Shown here piece after piece: positions 53,948-64,000 of a stretch of DNA of 64,000 bases. The DNA comes from Mesostigma viride. Taxonomy: Eukaryota; Streptophyta; Mesostigmatophyceae; Mesostigmatales; Mesostigmataceae. The stretch lies in contig RPFO01000189.1 in assembly GCA_009746045.1 (NCBI GenBank), forward strand, positions 294,137-358,136. Reading direction: 5' to 3'. Below the pieces are notes generated by a model. It was given only the letters and a program-made list of their open reading frames with translations. It was not told where the DNA came from and searched no databases. The stretch's first letter is position 1; each line of letters starts with the position of its first letter. Made by a program: the position numbers and the translations under genes.

Positions 53948-54328
53948 CGGCATCTGCTTATTGACGTTTCGGTGGCGCGGCCCTTGGCTCTTAGCCACGT
54001 GGCTGGGGCCTCCCTCACGGCAGGTTACACGGCGGACCGGGCGGAGCGGGCCAAGCTCCTGGCCTACGGCGACGTCGGGCACCATCGTGTGGTGCCCTTT
54101 GTCCTGGAGGAGTTTGGGGCCATGGGGCCCCTGACCTCCGCCTTCTTCAAGGAGTGTTGCCGGCTCCGGGAGGACCGGCTGGACCTGGAGGGCCAGCGGG
54201 CCCCATGGTCGGCGCGGACCTGGACGTCATATTGGCGTCAGCGCTTGTCGGTGGCGCTGACTCGGGCCATGGCGGACATCATGCTCCGCCGTACGCGGGC
54301 TGATTTTGCGGTGCAGCAGGGCTATTAG
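53948..54328 (+). pseudogene. C-terminal remnant of a LINE ORF2
   Basis: RHLLIDVSVARPLALSHVAG, RVVPFVLEEFGAMGPL and WTSYWRQRLSVALTRAMADI match the C-terminal region I recall from many algal LINE polyproteins (DVSV...FVPFVLETYG...YWRARLSVAL). It follows the ORF1 remnant by only 175 bp. Endonuclease and RT are therefore deleted from this copy. Confidence 0.65.
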
Positions 54329-55540
54329 GTTCCTCCCGTCATTGCATTACCGAAAGAGGCAACATTCGTTTCCCTTGAAAATTCAAGTACAACGGACGGC
54401 GCGCAAATTTCAGCGTACGGACTGATCCAGGACCGGATCGACCAAACCCGATCTGCCCAAATCTGCCCAAATCTTTCACTTCACGAGTCACTACCGGATC
54501 TGTACGGCACCTGCGGGCCGACTTCCTGATTCCGTGGACTCCGAGCATAGAACATTTTTTTCTGAGACGGCAGGCTTAGTCTTTAAATTAGACCAACCTC
54601 GGGCAGTGTTCGATGGCATGGAAGCTCTTGCTGTCGTTTAAACGGCGCTGTCAATCAAGTCTGTTGGTTTTTAATTTTGACAGGACTCGCCCAGCATGTT
54701 TTCCGCATGTTTTTAGCTCCAGGAGTTATAACAGCTGTAATATCACCAGTGGAATGCGGGAGGGGAGGTCGGGCTTAAGGAAAACTTTCTTTCGTTGTCA
54801 TGCCACCATTCAAGCTCCGTGGTTACATGCACGACAGTGTAAGGCCCCTTCAAGAGAAGTTTCTGCGATCATAGACCGATAGTGCGCCACCGGTAGTGGT
54901 AGAGAAATTTCATGCGTTTCTTGGAACGCCTATAGGCTTAATGACGGCTAGGCAAACGAGCTACTATCTCGCCCCGGCTAATCTATGAAACGTAAGTGTG
55001 CCGCCTTTCCCGTGCGCAAGTGTGGGGATCTCAGCGGGTCATTCGTTGTCACGTTTACGAAGCGTCTACCCATGTGTTCCATGGCAAACGCGGTGTGCCT
55101 GGCATCCGCAATGTGCTCTGAGCATGGGTGTGTTCGGCATTGGTCTCGGCCGCAGCTTGTCAGGCCCTGGGTCGCGATGCACGAAGCACGGTGTGTGTGT
55201 GTGTGTGTGCGCGCGTGTGTATGACTCTTTGTGTCCGTAGCCAGTGTTGCCGCTTTAGTTCTGATGTATGACTTGCATCGCAGCACTTTGATATCAACAC
55301 GGCTCACATTACCAGATTACTAGCAACACTGGTTACATGTTGCAAACTGCAGTGGTATACAAATAATATTACAAATGCAAATAATCTGTACATAATATAC
55401 AAAAGAGATGTCAATAATCTGCATTGAAGAAGATGCAGGTGTTTGACTGTGCATGGAGGCAAGAGCTGCTTGTTGATAGCAGCCACCGCCATGGGCTATG
55501 TTGTGTCACTTTCACATATATTTGCCCATCGTCGTTTTCT
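54329..55540. other. No gene recognised
   Basis: Short ORFs without domain features. A small (TG)n run lies at 55192-55220. Nothing else stands out. Confidence 0.5.
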
Positions 55541-56690
<1,150 letters not shown>

Positions 56691-58200
56691 GGATTATGAA
56701 ACAAATTGAAAGCACGGGCGCACAACATCAACCAATATCATAACTTATTTTACTGTACAAGGTAAGGTTCATTGGTACCACATGCATTACTGGACAACTT
56801 GGGAGTTGGGTTTGATATGGCCTGCAGGCAATCTATTGTGAAAACTGCAAGGCATGCTGGTATGGCTACTAAGTGGAACACCATGAATGGAATCCCTAGG
56901 AACACCAAGCCTAGTAATGTAAATTACAGGTGGCACAACTGGCACACACCACATCGTGGCAAATATAAGCCTGGACTGCAACAGATGATGGCATTTTCCT
57001 GTTATGGCATGGTCGATCGGAGGGAATTTTCAACTGTTAATGCCGATGGACAATGTGAAAGTTATTCCACATAGGGCGGCCCGGCACTCAGCTGCTAACG
57101 TCTAGCTGACAACAAGCTTCACGGCCGAATCAGGGATGCAGCGTCCACTATTAAACCAAGGCATATGAAAAAAAATTCCTGCACAACGTCGGCTTACCGA
57201 TGGTTGTGGTTAGCATGCGTGAACAAGAAGATTGTGTGGTTTGTACGCCAGTCTGATCCGGCGACATGGCAGTGGCTGCCGGCCAGCACATGCGCATGCC
57301 ATTCGACATGCTGAATGGGGGGCTGTGCGTTAAAATCAAAATGAACATGACAAACATCTCATGTAAGAAATTTATATACAGCTTTCTGTCTCAAGCCAAA
57401 AAAGGGTGTGTCGTCATGCAATATATCAGTCCTGCCAGCCATAAACCTTAACTCCTAATCTGGAATTCACAATTGGCTTGTTTGAATCACACGCATAAAC
57501 AAAGTAGTCGACACATGTCTACGGAAGCGGCATTTTGAACGTGAGATTGGATTGATTTGCCGTTTGGTTTGTAAGTTTCCCAGACTGCCATCGCTAGCAA
57601 ATATACCATGGCTAGCAGGTGCTGAGGTGCATTTTTTTGCTTAGGCAAGAACGGGACCATTTTTCTTTAGTCTAGCGCAAAAAAGGCTAAGCATGGGCGG
57701 GTCGACATGGCGTCGCATGGGCCGTGAGGCCGGACTTGAACGGACGATAGTGTTGTACTAGGTCAGGCTGAAAATGATTCCACCGTTTTCCTTTTCTGAT
57801 TCCACCGTTTTTCCTTTCCGATTCCTTGGATGAAATCTGGCCGAATCAGACAGAATAGTTCCTGCGGTGCCAAAAGGGCGGTTACGAAAATGTGTGGCTG
57901 GAGTTTGTGCGAAGGGTAACTACTTTGACTGGTGCGCACTTGAAACTAGTCGGCATTGCTAGATGCCGCGGGGGTACACTCCAACTTGAAAGCCGGACGT
58001 CTTGGGGGTCAAGGCTTGGCTTTCGGTAATGCAATGTAGGCGTTTCCATTGGTCTTATCGTACTTCGTAGTATAGCGCTTTGACATGGCTCTGTATATAG
58101 GTTTATAGCTGGGCGTTTGCTTTGGTTTGAGTGATTTCACTCTGCTGTAAGTAATTATATTTTTAATATATACCAGTAGTGTAGATTAGTCAGGCTTAGC
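56691..58200. other. No gene recognised
   Basis: Includes a plus ORF of 100 codons (56772-57074) without recognisable domains. No repeats that I can define. Confidence 0.5.
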
Positions 58201-58210
58201 CTAGCATGTG

Positions 58211-58844
58211 GCCCACGCGCATGTGCGCCCATAATGGCCCCCATGGATGATGCCTTCAGAATTTAGCCAAGCCCTGCCTATAATTATGGGACCCCCATGG
58301 ATGTTGCATTAAGAATTTAGCCATGCTATGCCATGCAGAGAGATGCTCTCTGTCGAGTTCTAAGCCATGCCCTAGCTCTTGTATCAAGGAGACAACCAGC
58401 GCAGGCCAGAAATCGGGAGAATCCGGACCATGGTAGCTCGAGCCTGCCGTTATCTTCAGTTGTCCGCGTGTTCGAGTCGTTCAGGATGATGAAGATGAAT
58501 GGTGATGGAAATGTGTAGCCGTGTGCATTGAAATAATGGCTGGCTTACGTGTAGAGCGACTAGATGACCTAGACCGGCGGTGGGGCCGGAAACAGCATGC
58601 TTGTATAGCCATGATGACGGATCTTCCCCCACATGACATGCTCGATCCCCCTTAGCTGGGCATAGCGTGATAGATCGTGAGGGTGCAGGTGCCCTGGTGC
58701 ACCTAGAGCAAGGGTAGCTTACATTCCCACCCTTGCAGGAAGTAGCCTAGAATGTATTATAGGCCATATATGCCCCTTCTCAGGGATATGTGCTACAGAT
58801 ACTCCCAACGGAGTTATGTTTCTAATTAATTAATTAATTAATGA
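58211..58844 (+). repeat. SINE-like interspersed repeat, copy B
   Basis: Same ends as copy A at 50711-51153: GGCCCACGCGCATGTGCGCC start, two CCCATGGATG blocks, GTGCAGGTGCCCTGGTGCACC, ACTCCCAACGGAG and a (TTAA)n tail. It has an extra internal segment, including 58382-58449, which resembles 36734-36791 in the CACTA-like element. Confidence 0.75.
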
Positions 58845-58845
58845 T

Positions 58846-59200
58846 GGATGGATGGATGGGGGGGTACACGCAAGCCTACCGGTCTAAGCTATCTACAAGC
58901 TATCTACAAGCTATCTACAAGCTATCTACAAGCTATCGATCTACAAGCTATCTACAAAACAGTCTTATAGATCTGTGGTGCCCGCGACCCTAGCCCGGGG
59001 GGTCTTGTATAGCATGCCGTCCACGTGTGCAAACACGCTCCTTCCCCACTGCAGGGGGGTTGTTGTCCTCTAGATATGACCTGGGCCCACTTGGCCTTGT
59101 CCATCATCTTTTTCCAAATCACCGAGAGAATCTTAGGCAATTAAATTAAATTATAACATGTCTCCGTTGGGAGATCGTGTAGCACATATTCCTTGCCGGT
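58846..59200 (-). mobile_element. RTE-like LINE fragments, minus strand
   Basis: Encodes LSVIWKKMMDKAKWAQV on the minus strand, as in the better copy at 59810-61060. A second tail-only fragment (59133-59200, TTATAATTTAATTTAATT on the minus strand) abuts it. A run of CTACAAGCTAT repeats sits at 58890-58955. Confidence 0.75.
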
Positions 59201-59209
59201 TGAGAAGCC

Positions 59210-59459
59210 ATGCCCTAGCTCTTGTATAGCCATGATGATCTTTCCCCCCATGCCGGGGCCCCGGCCCTTAGTTGGGTTGAGCTCCGAGACATCATGGTGG
59301 TGCAGGTGCCCTTGGTGCACCTAGAGCAAGTGTTGTTTGTACATTCCACCCTTGCAGGAAGTAGCCCAGAATGTATTAAAAGCCATGCATATGCCCCTTC
59401 TCTGGGATATGTGCTACATATACTCCCAACGAAGTTGTGTTACTAATTAATTAATTAAT
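59210..59459 (+). repeat. SINE-like interspersed repeat, 5'-truncated copy C
   Basis: Corresponds to the 3' 250 bp of copy B: TCTTGTATAGCCATGATGA, GTGCAGGTGCCCTTGGTGCA, ACTCCCAACGAAG and a (TTAA)n tail. Confidence 0.75.
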
Positions 59460-59805
59460 ATTCCTTGCTGGATGGATCCATGGAGGTGGGCGAAGCCGCG
59501 TAATCGAACGAGCCTAACTCTAAGCTATCCAGTCTAGAAAAATCCTAACTACGCTATTCAGCAAAACGCCCTTTCCGCTTGGGGGGAGGGGGCTTGCCCA
59601 CAGGGGCTGGCGTGTGAGCCGGCCTGGACAATCTTCTGCTGGCCACCGCTTCTTGTTCTGGCATGGCAGTCCAAAGAAGAGAGAGGGAGTGAATGCGGTG
59701 TTCAAACTGAGCTGGCCACCACTATAGGTTGGCCAGCAACATCTGGACGGTAGTCATGGCAGGCTTACCTAGCTTCCTAAGTAATTAATTTATTTATTAG
59801 ACTCG
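59460..59805 (-). mobile_element. RTE-like LINE 3' fragment, minus strand
   Basis: Reverse-complement match to the 3' part of the plus-strand fragment ending at 51998: CCAAAGAAGAGAGAGGGAGT, the GTGGGCAAGCC...CCCCCAAGCGG region and the CTCTAAGCTATCCAGTCTAG stretch. Confidence 0.75.
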
Positions 59806-61075
59806 TGCTCCCGTTGGGGAGTCACGGAGCATTAACCCCGATGGATGGATGGGTGGGAGCAAACAGTCCCGGCTACCGGTCTAAGCTATCTACATCAGCT
59901 ACCTATATCTATCTAACAGCATTACTAACTACAACATCTATCTATACAGCACTGGCGTGCCTCCCACGGCCGGGCTTGCACACGCGGGCGCTTCCCCACA
60001 GGGGGGCCGGGCTCGTTGTCCTCTACGACCTGGGCCCACTTCAAGGCCTTGTCCATCATCTTCTTCCAAATCACGGAGAGGCCTAGGCCCCCCATGTCCT
60101 CGAAGTAGCTGTTCTTTGAAGGTGCGGGCCTTGCGGCGTCTAACATTAGGGGGCCCGGCCCACGTCAGGAGGTGCCGGCCAGGCTGAGCTGGTCTCAGTC
60201 CTGCGGGGGGGCCCCGTGAGGTGTCTACCAGTGGTTGGTGCGAGCTAGGTGCCCTACGAGCTGCAGGCGCCGCTGCTTAATGGTGCTGGTGATGTATGGC
60301 ATGCCCTGGTACAGGTCCTCATTGCGGACCGATGAGCAGCATATCCTACTCTGTAAATGGAACGCAGCATGTTGGTGACCGCGCCGTCCAGCTTGCGGGC
60401 CAGGTCGGCGGTGAGGGTCCACGTCTCGGCCCCATACGTGAGAACAGGAAGGACGAGGACCTTGAACAGGTCCTGTTTCTCGATCTTGCCCAGGGGCTTG
60501 CGCCACAGGGCCCGGTACTGGCGTAAAGCGTGCCAGGCGAGCCGGAGATGCGATGGTCCACATCCACCTCGCAGCTGGGGAGCAGGCTGCCCAGCAGCTT
60601 GACGCGGTCCCGATACAGGACTCGAGAGCCGTCGAGGAGATAGAGGGGTGGCGGTGGGTGGGTGAGCCCAACCGCCAGGGCCTCTGTCTTCTTGCTGACC
60701 TCAAGCCCCACTGCACGGGCCTCGATAGCCAGGCAGTCAAGCCATGTCTGCATGGGCCCAGTGCCCTTGAAGAGGGTGGTGTCGTCTGCGTAGATGATGT
60801 CTGCCAGCCGAATCTCCGTGTCCGCTCCGCCATGCCAGAATTTGTTAGCAACCTGCACCCCTGGTTCCCTACCCACGATGCGGGCAAATCCGGCGCTTGC
60901 GCGCCTGAATCATTACGTATTCGACCACAATAATGAACAGGTTAAGGGCGAAAGCGGCGCAGCCCTGCCACACACCCTTCTAGCTGTAAAGGGCATGGTG
61001 GCGTGGTCCCGTAAGAAGTGGGCACCGAAGTAGTGGACCCTTCATACAGGTTGCGGATGACAGTGCTAAACAGTT
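59806..61075 (-). pseudogene. RTE-like LINE copy, RT palm to 3' tail
   Basis: On the minus strand the RT segment contains NLYEG, IRLADIIYADDTTLF (motif C YADD), WLDCLAIEARAVGLEVSKKTEAL, then QRRLQLVGHLARTNHW and LSVIWKKMMDKALKWAQVVEDN, ending in a TAATAAATAAATTAATT tail. It is 5'-truncated inside the RT and has several frame changes. Its truncated 5' end joins the copy at 61076-64000 directly. Confidence 0.85.
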
Positions 61076-64000
61076 GCAAGGGGGCGGGGGATCCGGAACA
61101 GCTCGAGCTTCCTAGGAATGTCCTTGGGGCCAGGCCAGGTCAGGATGTGCCGCCCTGGTTGGCCAAGCCGCTGGGGGCCGGCCAGACCAAGGGCGGTGTC
61201 GATCTGACTGGTGCGAGCAAGATGTCCTACAAATGCTATCCTACGCTGCATGCCTAATCTCGTCCGAAATGCGAGGCATACCCTGATACAAAGACTCTAA
61301 TGACCTATGCTTGGAAAACCCTACATTCAGGACCTGTCGGAGCATCCTGTAAACCGTGCCGTCTAGCTTAGCCGCCAGTGTGTCCGTGAGTGTCCATGCC
61401 TCGGCGCCATACGTAAGCGCCGTGAGGACGAGGACCTTGAAGAGCATGCGCTTACGGTGCTCGCCCAGGCCCTTCGAGCGCCAGTAGGTGTTGAGCGAAC
61501 GGAGCCTGGCCCAGGCCAGGCCGTCGGATGCAGATGTCCACATCGTCGGCAGTGTCAGCATGCTCCCCGACGGGGAGCATGCTCCCCAACAGTTTGAAGC
61601 GATCACGGAACGGGACCTCCGCGTCCCGTCGAGCAGGCGCGGCAGAGGCGGGCGACTAGAGGCCCCAATCACCATCGCCTCAGTTTTGACACTAATCTCC
61701 AACCCCACCGCCCTCGCCTCCAAGCCCAGACAGTCCAGCCAGGTCTGAATGTGCTCGGGCGCGATGAGGGTGGTGTCATCCGCATAAATCAGGTCGGCCA
61801 GGCGGTAGCCAGTGCCGCCCCCGCCGTGCTCGCGCTCGTCAAGAATGTCGAAGCCGGGCTCCAACCCCTAGTAAGAGCAGTAAAGCGTGCACGCGTGCCC
61901 GGCGCATGACGTGATCCACGACAATAATGAACAGATATGGGGACAGGACACAACCTTGCCACACCCCATGGTGAAGGGGGAATGGCGGTGGGGTGGTGCC
62001 TTCCGCAGTCCGCACTACTGCCTGTGAGCCCTCATACAGTAGACGAATGGCAGCAATAAACGCTGGCGGTACCCGATCCGGAGCTAGGATGGGCCCAAAG
62101 AGCCTCCCAGAGGACCGTGTCAAAGGCCTTGATATAGTCGACAAAAATGAAGACCAGCGGCAAAACATCAGGGCAAAGGCGACGCACCTCCTCCATCAAC
62201 CGGCGCGCGACAAATACAGCCATGACAGTGTTACGACCACGACGGCCGAAACCCATCTGAGACTCACCCAGGTGTGGGTCCAGCGCGGCGCGGAGCCTGT
62301 GCAGCATCATGCGTATGAAGACCTTCAGCGCGGCGCTCTGGAGGCAGACACCCCGCTAGTTACCGGGGTCAGCAGCAGAGCCCTTCTTGTACAGCATGAC
62401 TCGCGGATGGCCGTCTGCTGACTCAGCAGGCGGAGGCTCATCAGAGAGCAGGACACGGTTGCAGCGGAACTCCAGCAGAAGATCCCTCACCACCGGGGCA
62501 GGGGTCTTCAGCAGCCGTCAGCAGAAAGGTGGTCGGCACCGACCGCCGCGTCGTACCGCAGGCGAGCAAGGGCGCCGTCCAATTCCTTCAAAGCGATGGG
62601 GTGGACGACGCCGTTGGTGGCAAGGCAGCCCTCCTGCAAGGCGTGGACTTGGTAGTCCGCGGCCGAGGAGGGGGGCGCAGGCGGCGGGGGGGGTCCGGCA
62701 ACACCGAGACGGGCGGCCGTCTCGGGGTGAAGCGGCGGGGAAGGGGGCGCGAGCCCAACCTGTCAAGGAAACATAATTTGTGGGCCAACCAACGGTCAAG
62801 GCTGACCGGCGCCATGCCGGCCGTCCCCCGTGTGCTCCACCGGGGTCACTGCACTGCCGCCGGCCGTCGAGCCGGTCGAGGTGGTACCACATGTCCTTGC
62901 CCTGTTTGCGAGCTTGGCAGGCCTTGGCATCTGCGATGCACTGGGCCGCCTCCGGCTGCGTCCTGAGCGTGCTCATAGGCCTCCACCAGGGCGGCCTTGA
63001 GCACCGATTTCTGCATGCAGCGGGTCCCGGTTACGCTTGAGGCGGTGCCGGGCGGCCAAGACCTTGGGGTCCTGGCGGTAGAGCGGGCCGGGGCGGCGGC
63101 GGGGCCCCCGGCATGACCGGCATGCAGGTGCCGGGCCGCCAGCAACGGGGCGCGGGCCGCGAAGCCCGCAAAAATGGCGGCGTTGGGAGCACCCTGGTCC
63201 AGCGCGTCGACTTCCGCCCGGGCGTCCAGGGCCGCCAGGTGTACTCCTGTCGGCACCGGTTCCGCTCGCGCTCGGCGTCCGTCGGCAGTCCTCAGGATCC
63301 TCCCAGACCGGGCGTAAAGCAGACCAGTCAGGGCGGGCCACTGGCCGGGCGCGGCGCTCGGGGACATGGAACCGGAGCCGAACTGTCGCGCGCACCAACC
63401 GGTGGTCAGAGCACACCGTGGGCATGTGGAATACTCGGGTGTCCAGAACCGAAGTACACCGGGATCGACTGCCGTACCACCACGTAGTCCAGACAGGCCT
63501 GACCGGGTCGTTAGGGCCCCGAAAAGTGACCAAGTCCTGTGAGGGACGTTGGAAGTGGCAGTTGACAGCAACCATCCCGCTATCCCGCAAAAAGGCAGAA
63601 AACAGGCCCGAGTGTCGGTTGTCGTTAGCAGCGCCGTGCCGACAGGCGCAAAGCGACTAGCTGCCAGCAGTGCCCACGGGGAGCGTGGCATTGGCGTCGA
63701 GCAGCATAACCAGGAAGTGGCGGGCCGGGGTGGCCCCCTCAAGGCTATGCAAGTCCTCAAAGAACTTCTGGCGTTCCAACTGGGTTAGACCACTATATGG
63801 GGTGCGTAACCCACCCCAACCGTGAGGTGGTCGGCTTAGACCGCCGGCCCCTCAACTGAGGTGAAATGTGCCACCATAAGGCGTGGGGTGAGAAACTGTA
63901 CATGAAGCGTGCTGAGGCTGGCAGCTGCCAGCGGCGAACACAAAAGGCCAACACCACCTTGGCCTGGCGTCCCACCGCCCGAGCGAAGTAAAAACGCCAA
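61076..64000 (-). pseudogene. RTE-like LINE copy, endonuclease and RT, open at window end
   Basis: On the minus strand an APE-type endonuclease (LLDANATLPVGT, then VNCHF and VCSDHRLVRATV, about 63350-63800) is followed by the RT: GFGRRGRNTVMAVF, FVDYIKAFDTVLWEALW (motif A), HHGVWQGCVLSP (motif B), ADLIYADDTTLIA (motif C). The thumb and C-terminus follow: LTYGAEAWTLTD, RIAFVGHLARTSQID. The order and the TYGAEAWTL / GHLAR features suggest the RTE group. At least four frame changes and stops make it a pseudogene. The 5' end lies past base 64000 and the 3' end is replaced by the copy at 59806-61075. Confidence 0.88.

Overview
This is nuclear DNA of a flagellated green alga (Chlorophyta); I cannot name the species. 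The reasons are two intron-rich host genes, one for the intraflagellar-transport dynein heavy chain and one for a chloroplast-type glyceraldehyde-3-phosphate dehydrogenase with a transit-peptide-like leader. The GC-rich codons, GTGCGT/GTGAG donors, two GC-AG introns and abundant simple repeats also fit. Nothing looks bacterial.

Layout. 1-22941 (minus): the first 27 exons (about 1,776 codons) of cytoplasmic dynein-2 heavy chain (DHC1b/DYNC2H1), from the start codon to the first residues after the AAA1 P-loop; the rest of the motor lies off the left edge. Its introns are packed with tandem repeats, and at least six carry a degenerate copy of the neighbouring exon edge and splice site. 22942-24270: divergent intergenic region. 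24271-25893 (plus): three-exon GapA. 26812-50537: a three-level transposon nest. The outer element is a DIRS/PAT-like tyrosine-recombinase retrotransposon with split direct repeats (A1...B1-A2-B2). A Ty3/gypsy chromovirus (LTRs 29143-29715 and 46790-47345, 5-bp target duplication AAGGG) sits inside its reverse transcriptase. Inside the gypsy gag lies a 7.4-kb element with CACTA-type ends (31836-39231, TA target duplication). Removing each insert restores the host reading frame exactly. 50538-64000: a graveyard of LINE fragments (RTE-like, with AATT-rich tails, and an L1-like ORF1 remnant), a repeated SINE-like family sharing the RTE-type tail, and a large (CT)n/(CCCA)n array flanked by a diverged duplication.

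The most interesting points are: (i) a 2A-like GIHPNPGP motif between the RNase H and tyrosine recombinase of the DIRS element; (ii) a separate small ORF in the gypsy element with an RNase H1-type hybrid-binding domain; (iii) a 686-codon ORF of unknown function in the env position of the same element; (iv) LTRs identical over 255 bp of their 3' part but clearly diverged in U3; (v) recurrent splice-site-bearing duplications in the dynein introns.

Several frameshifts fall in G/C homopolymers (dynein exon 14633-14957, DIRS gag, DIRS recombinase). Homopolymer-length errors in the assembly are therefore a live explanation for some apparently broken genes. Family assignments rest on recalled motifs and local alignment by eye, not on database searches.
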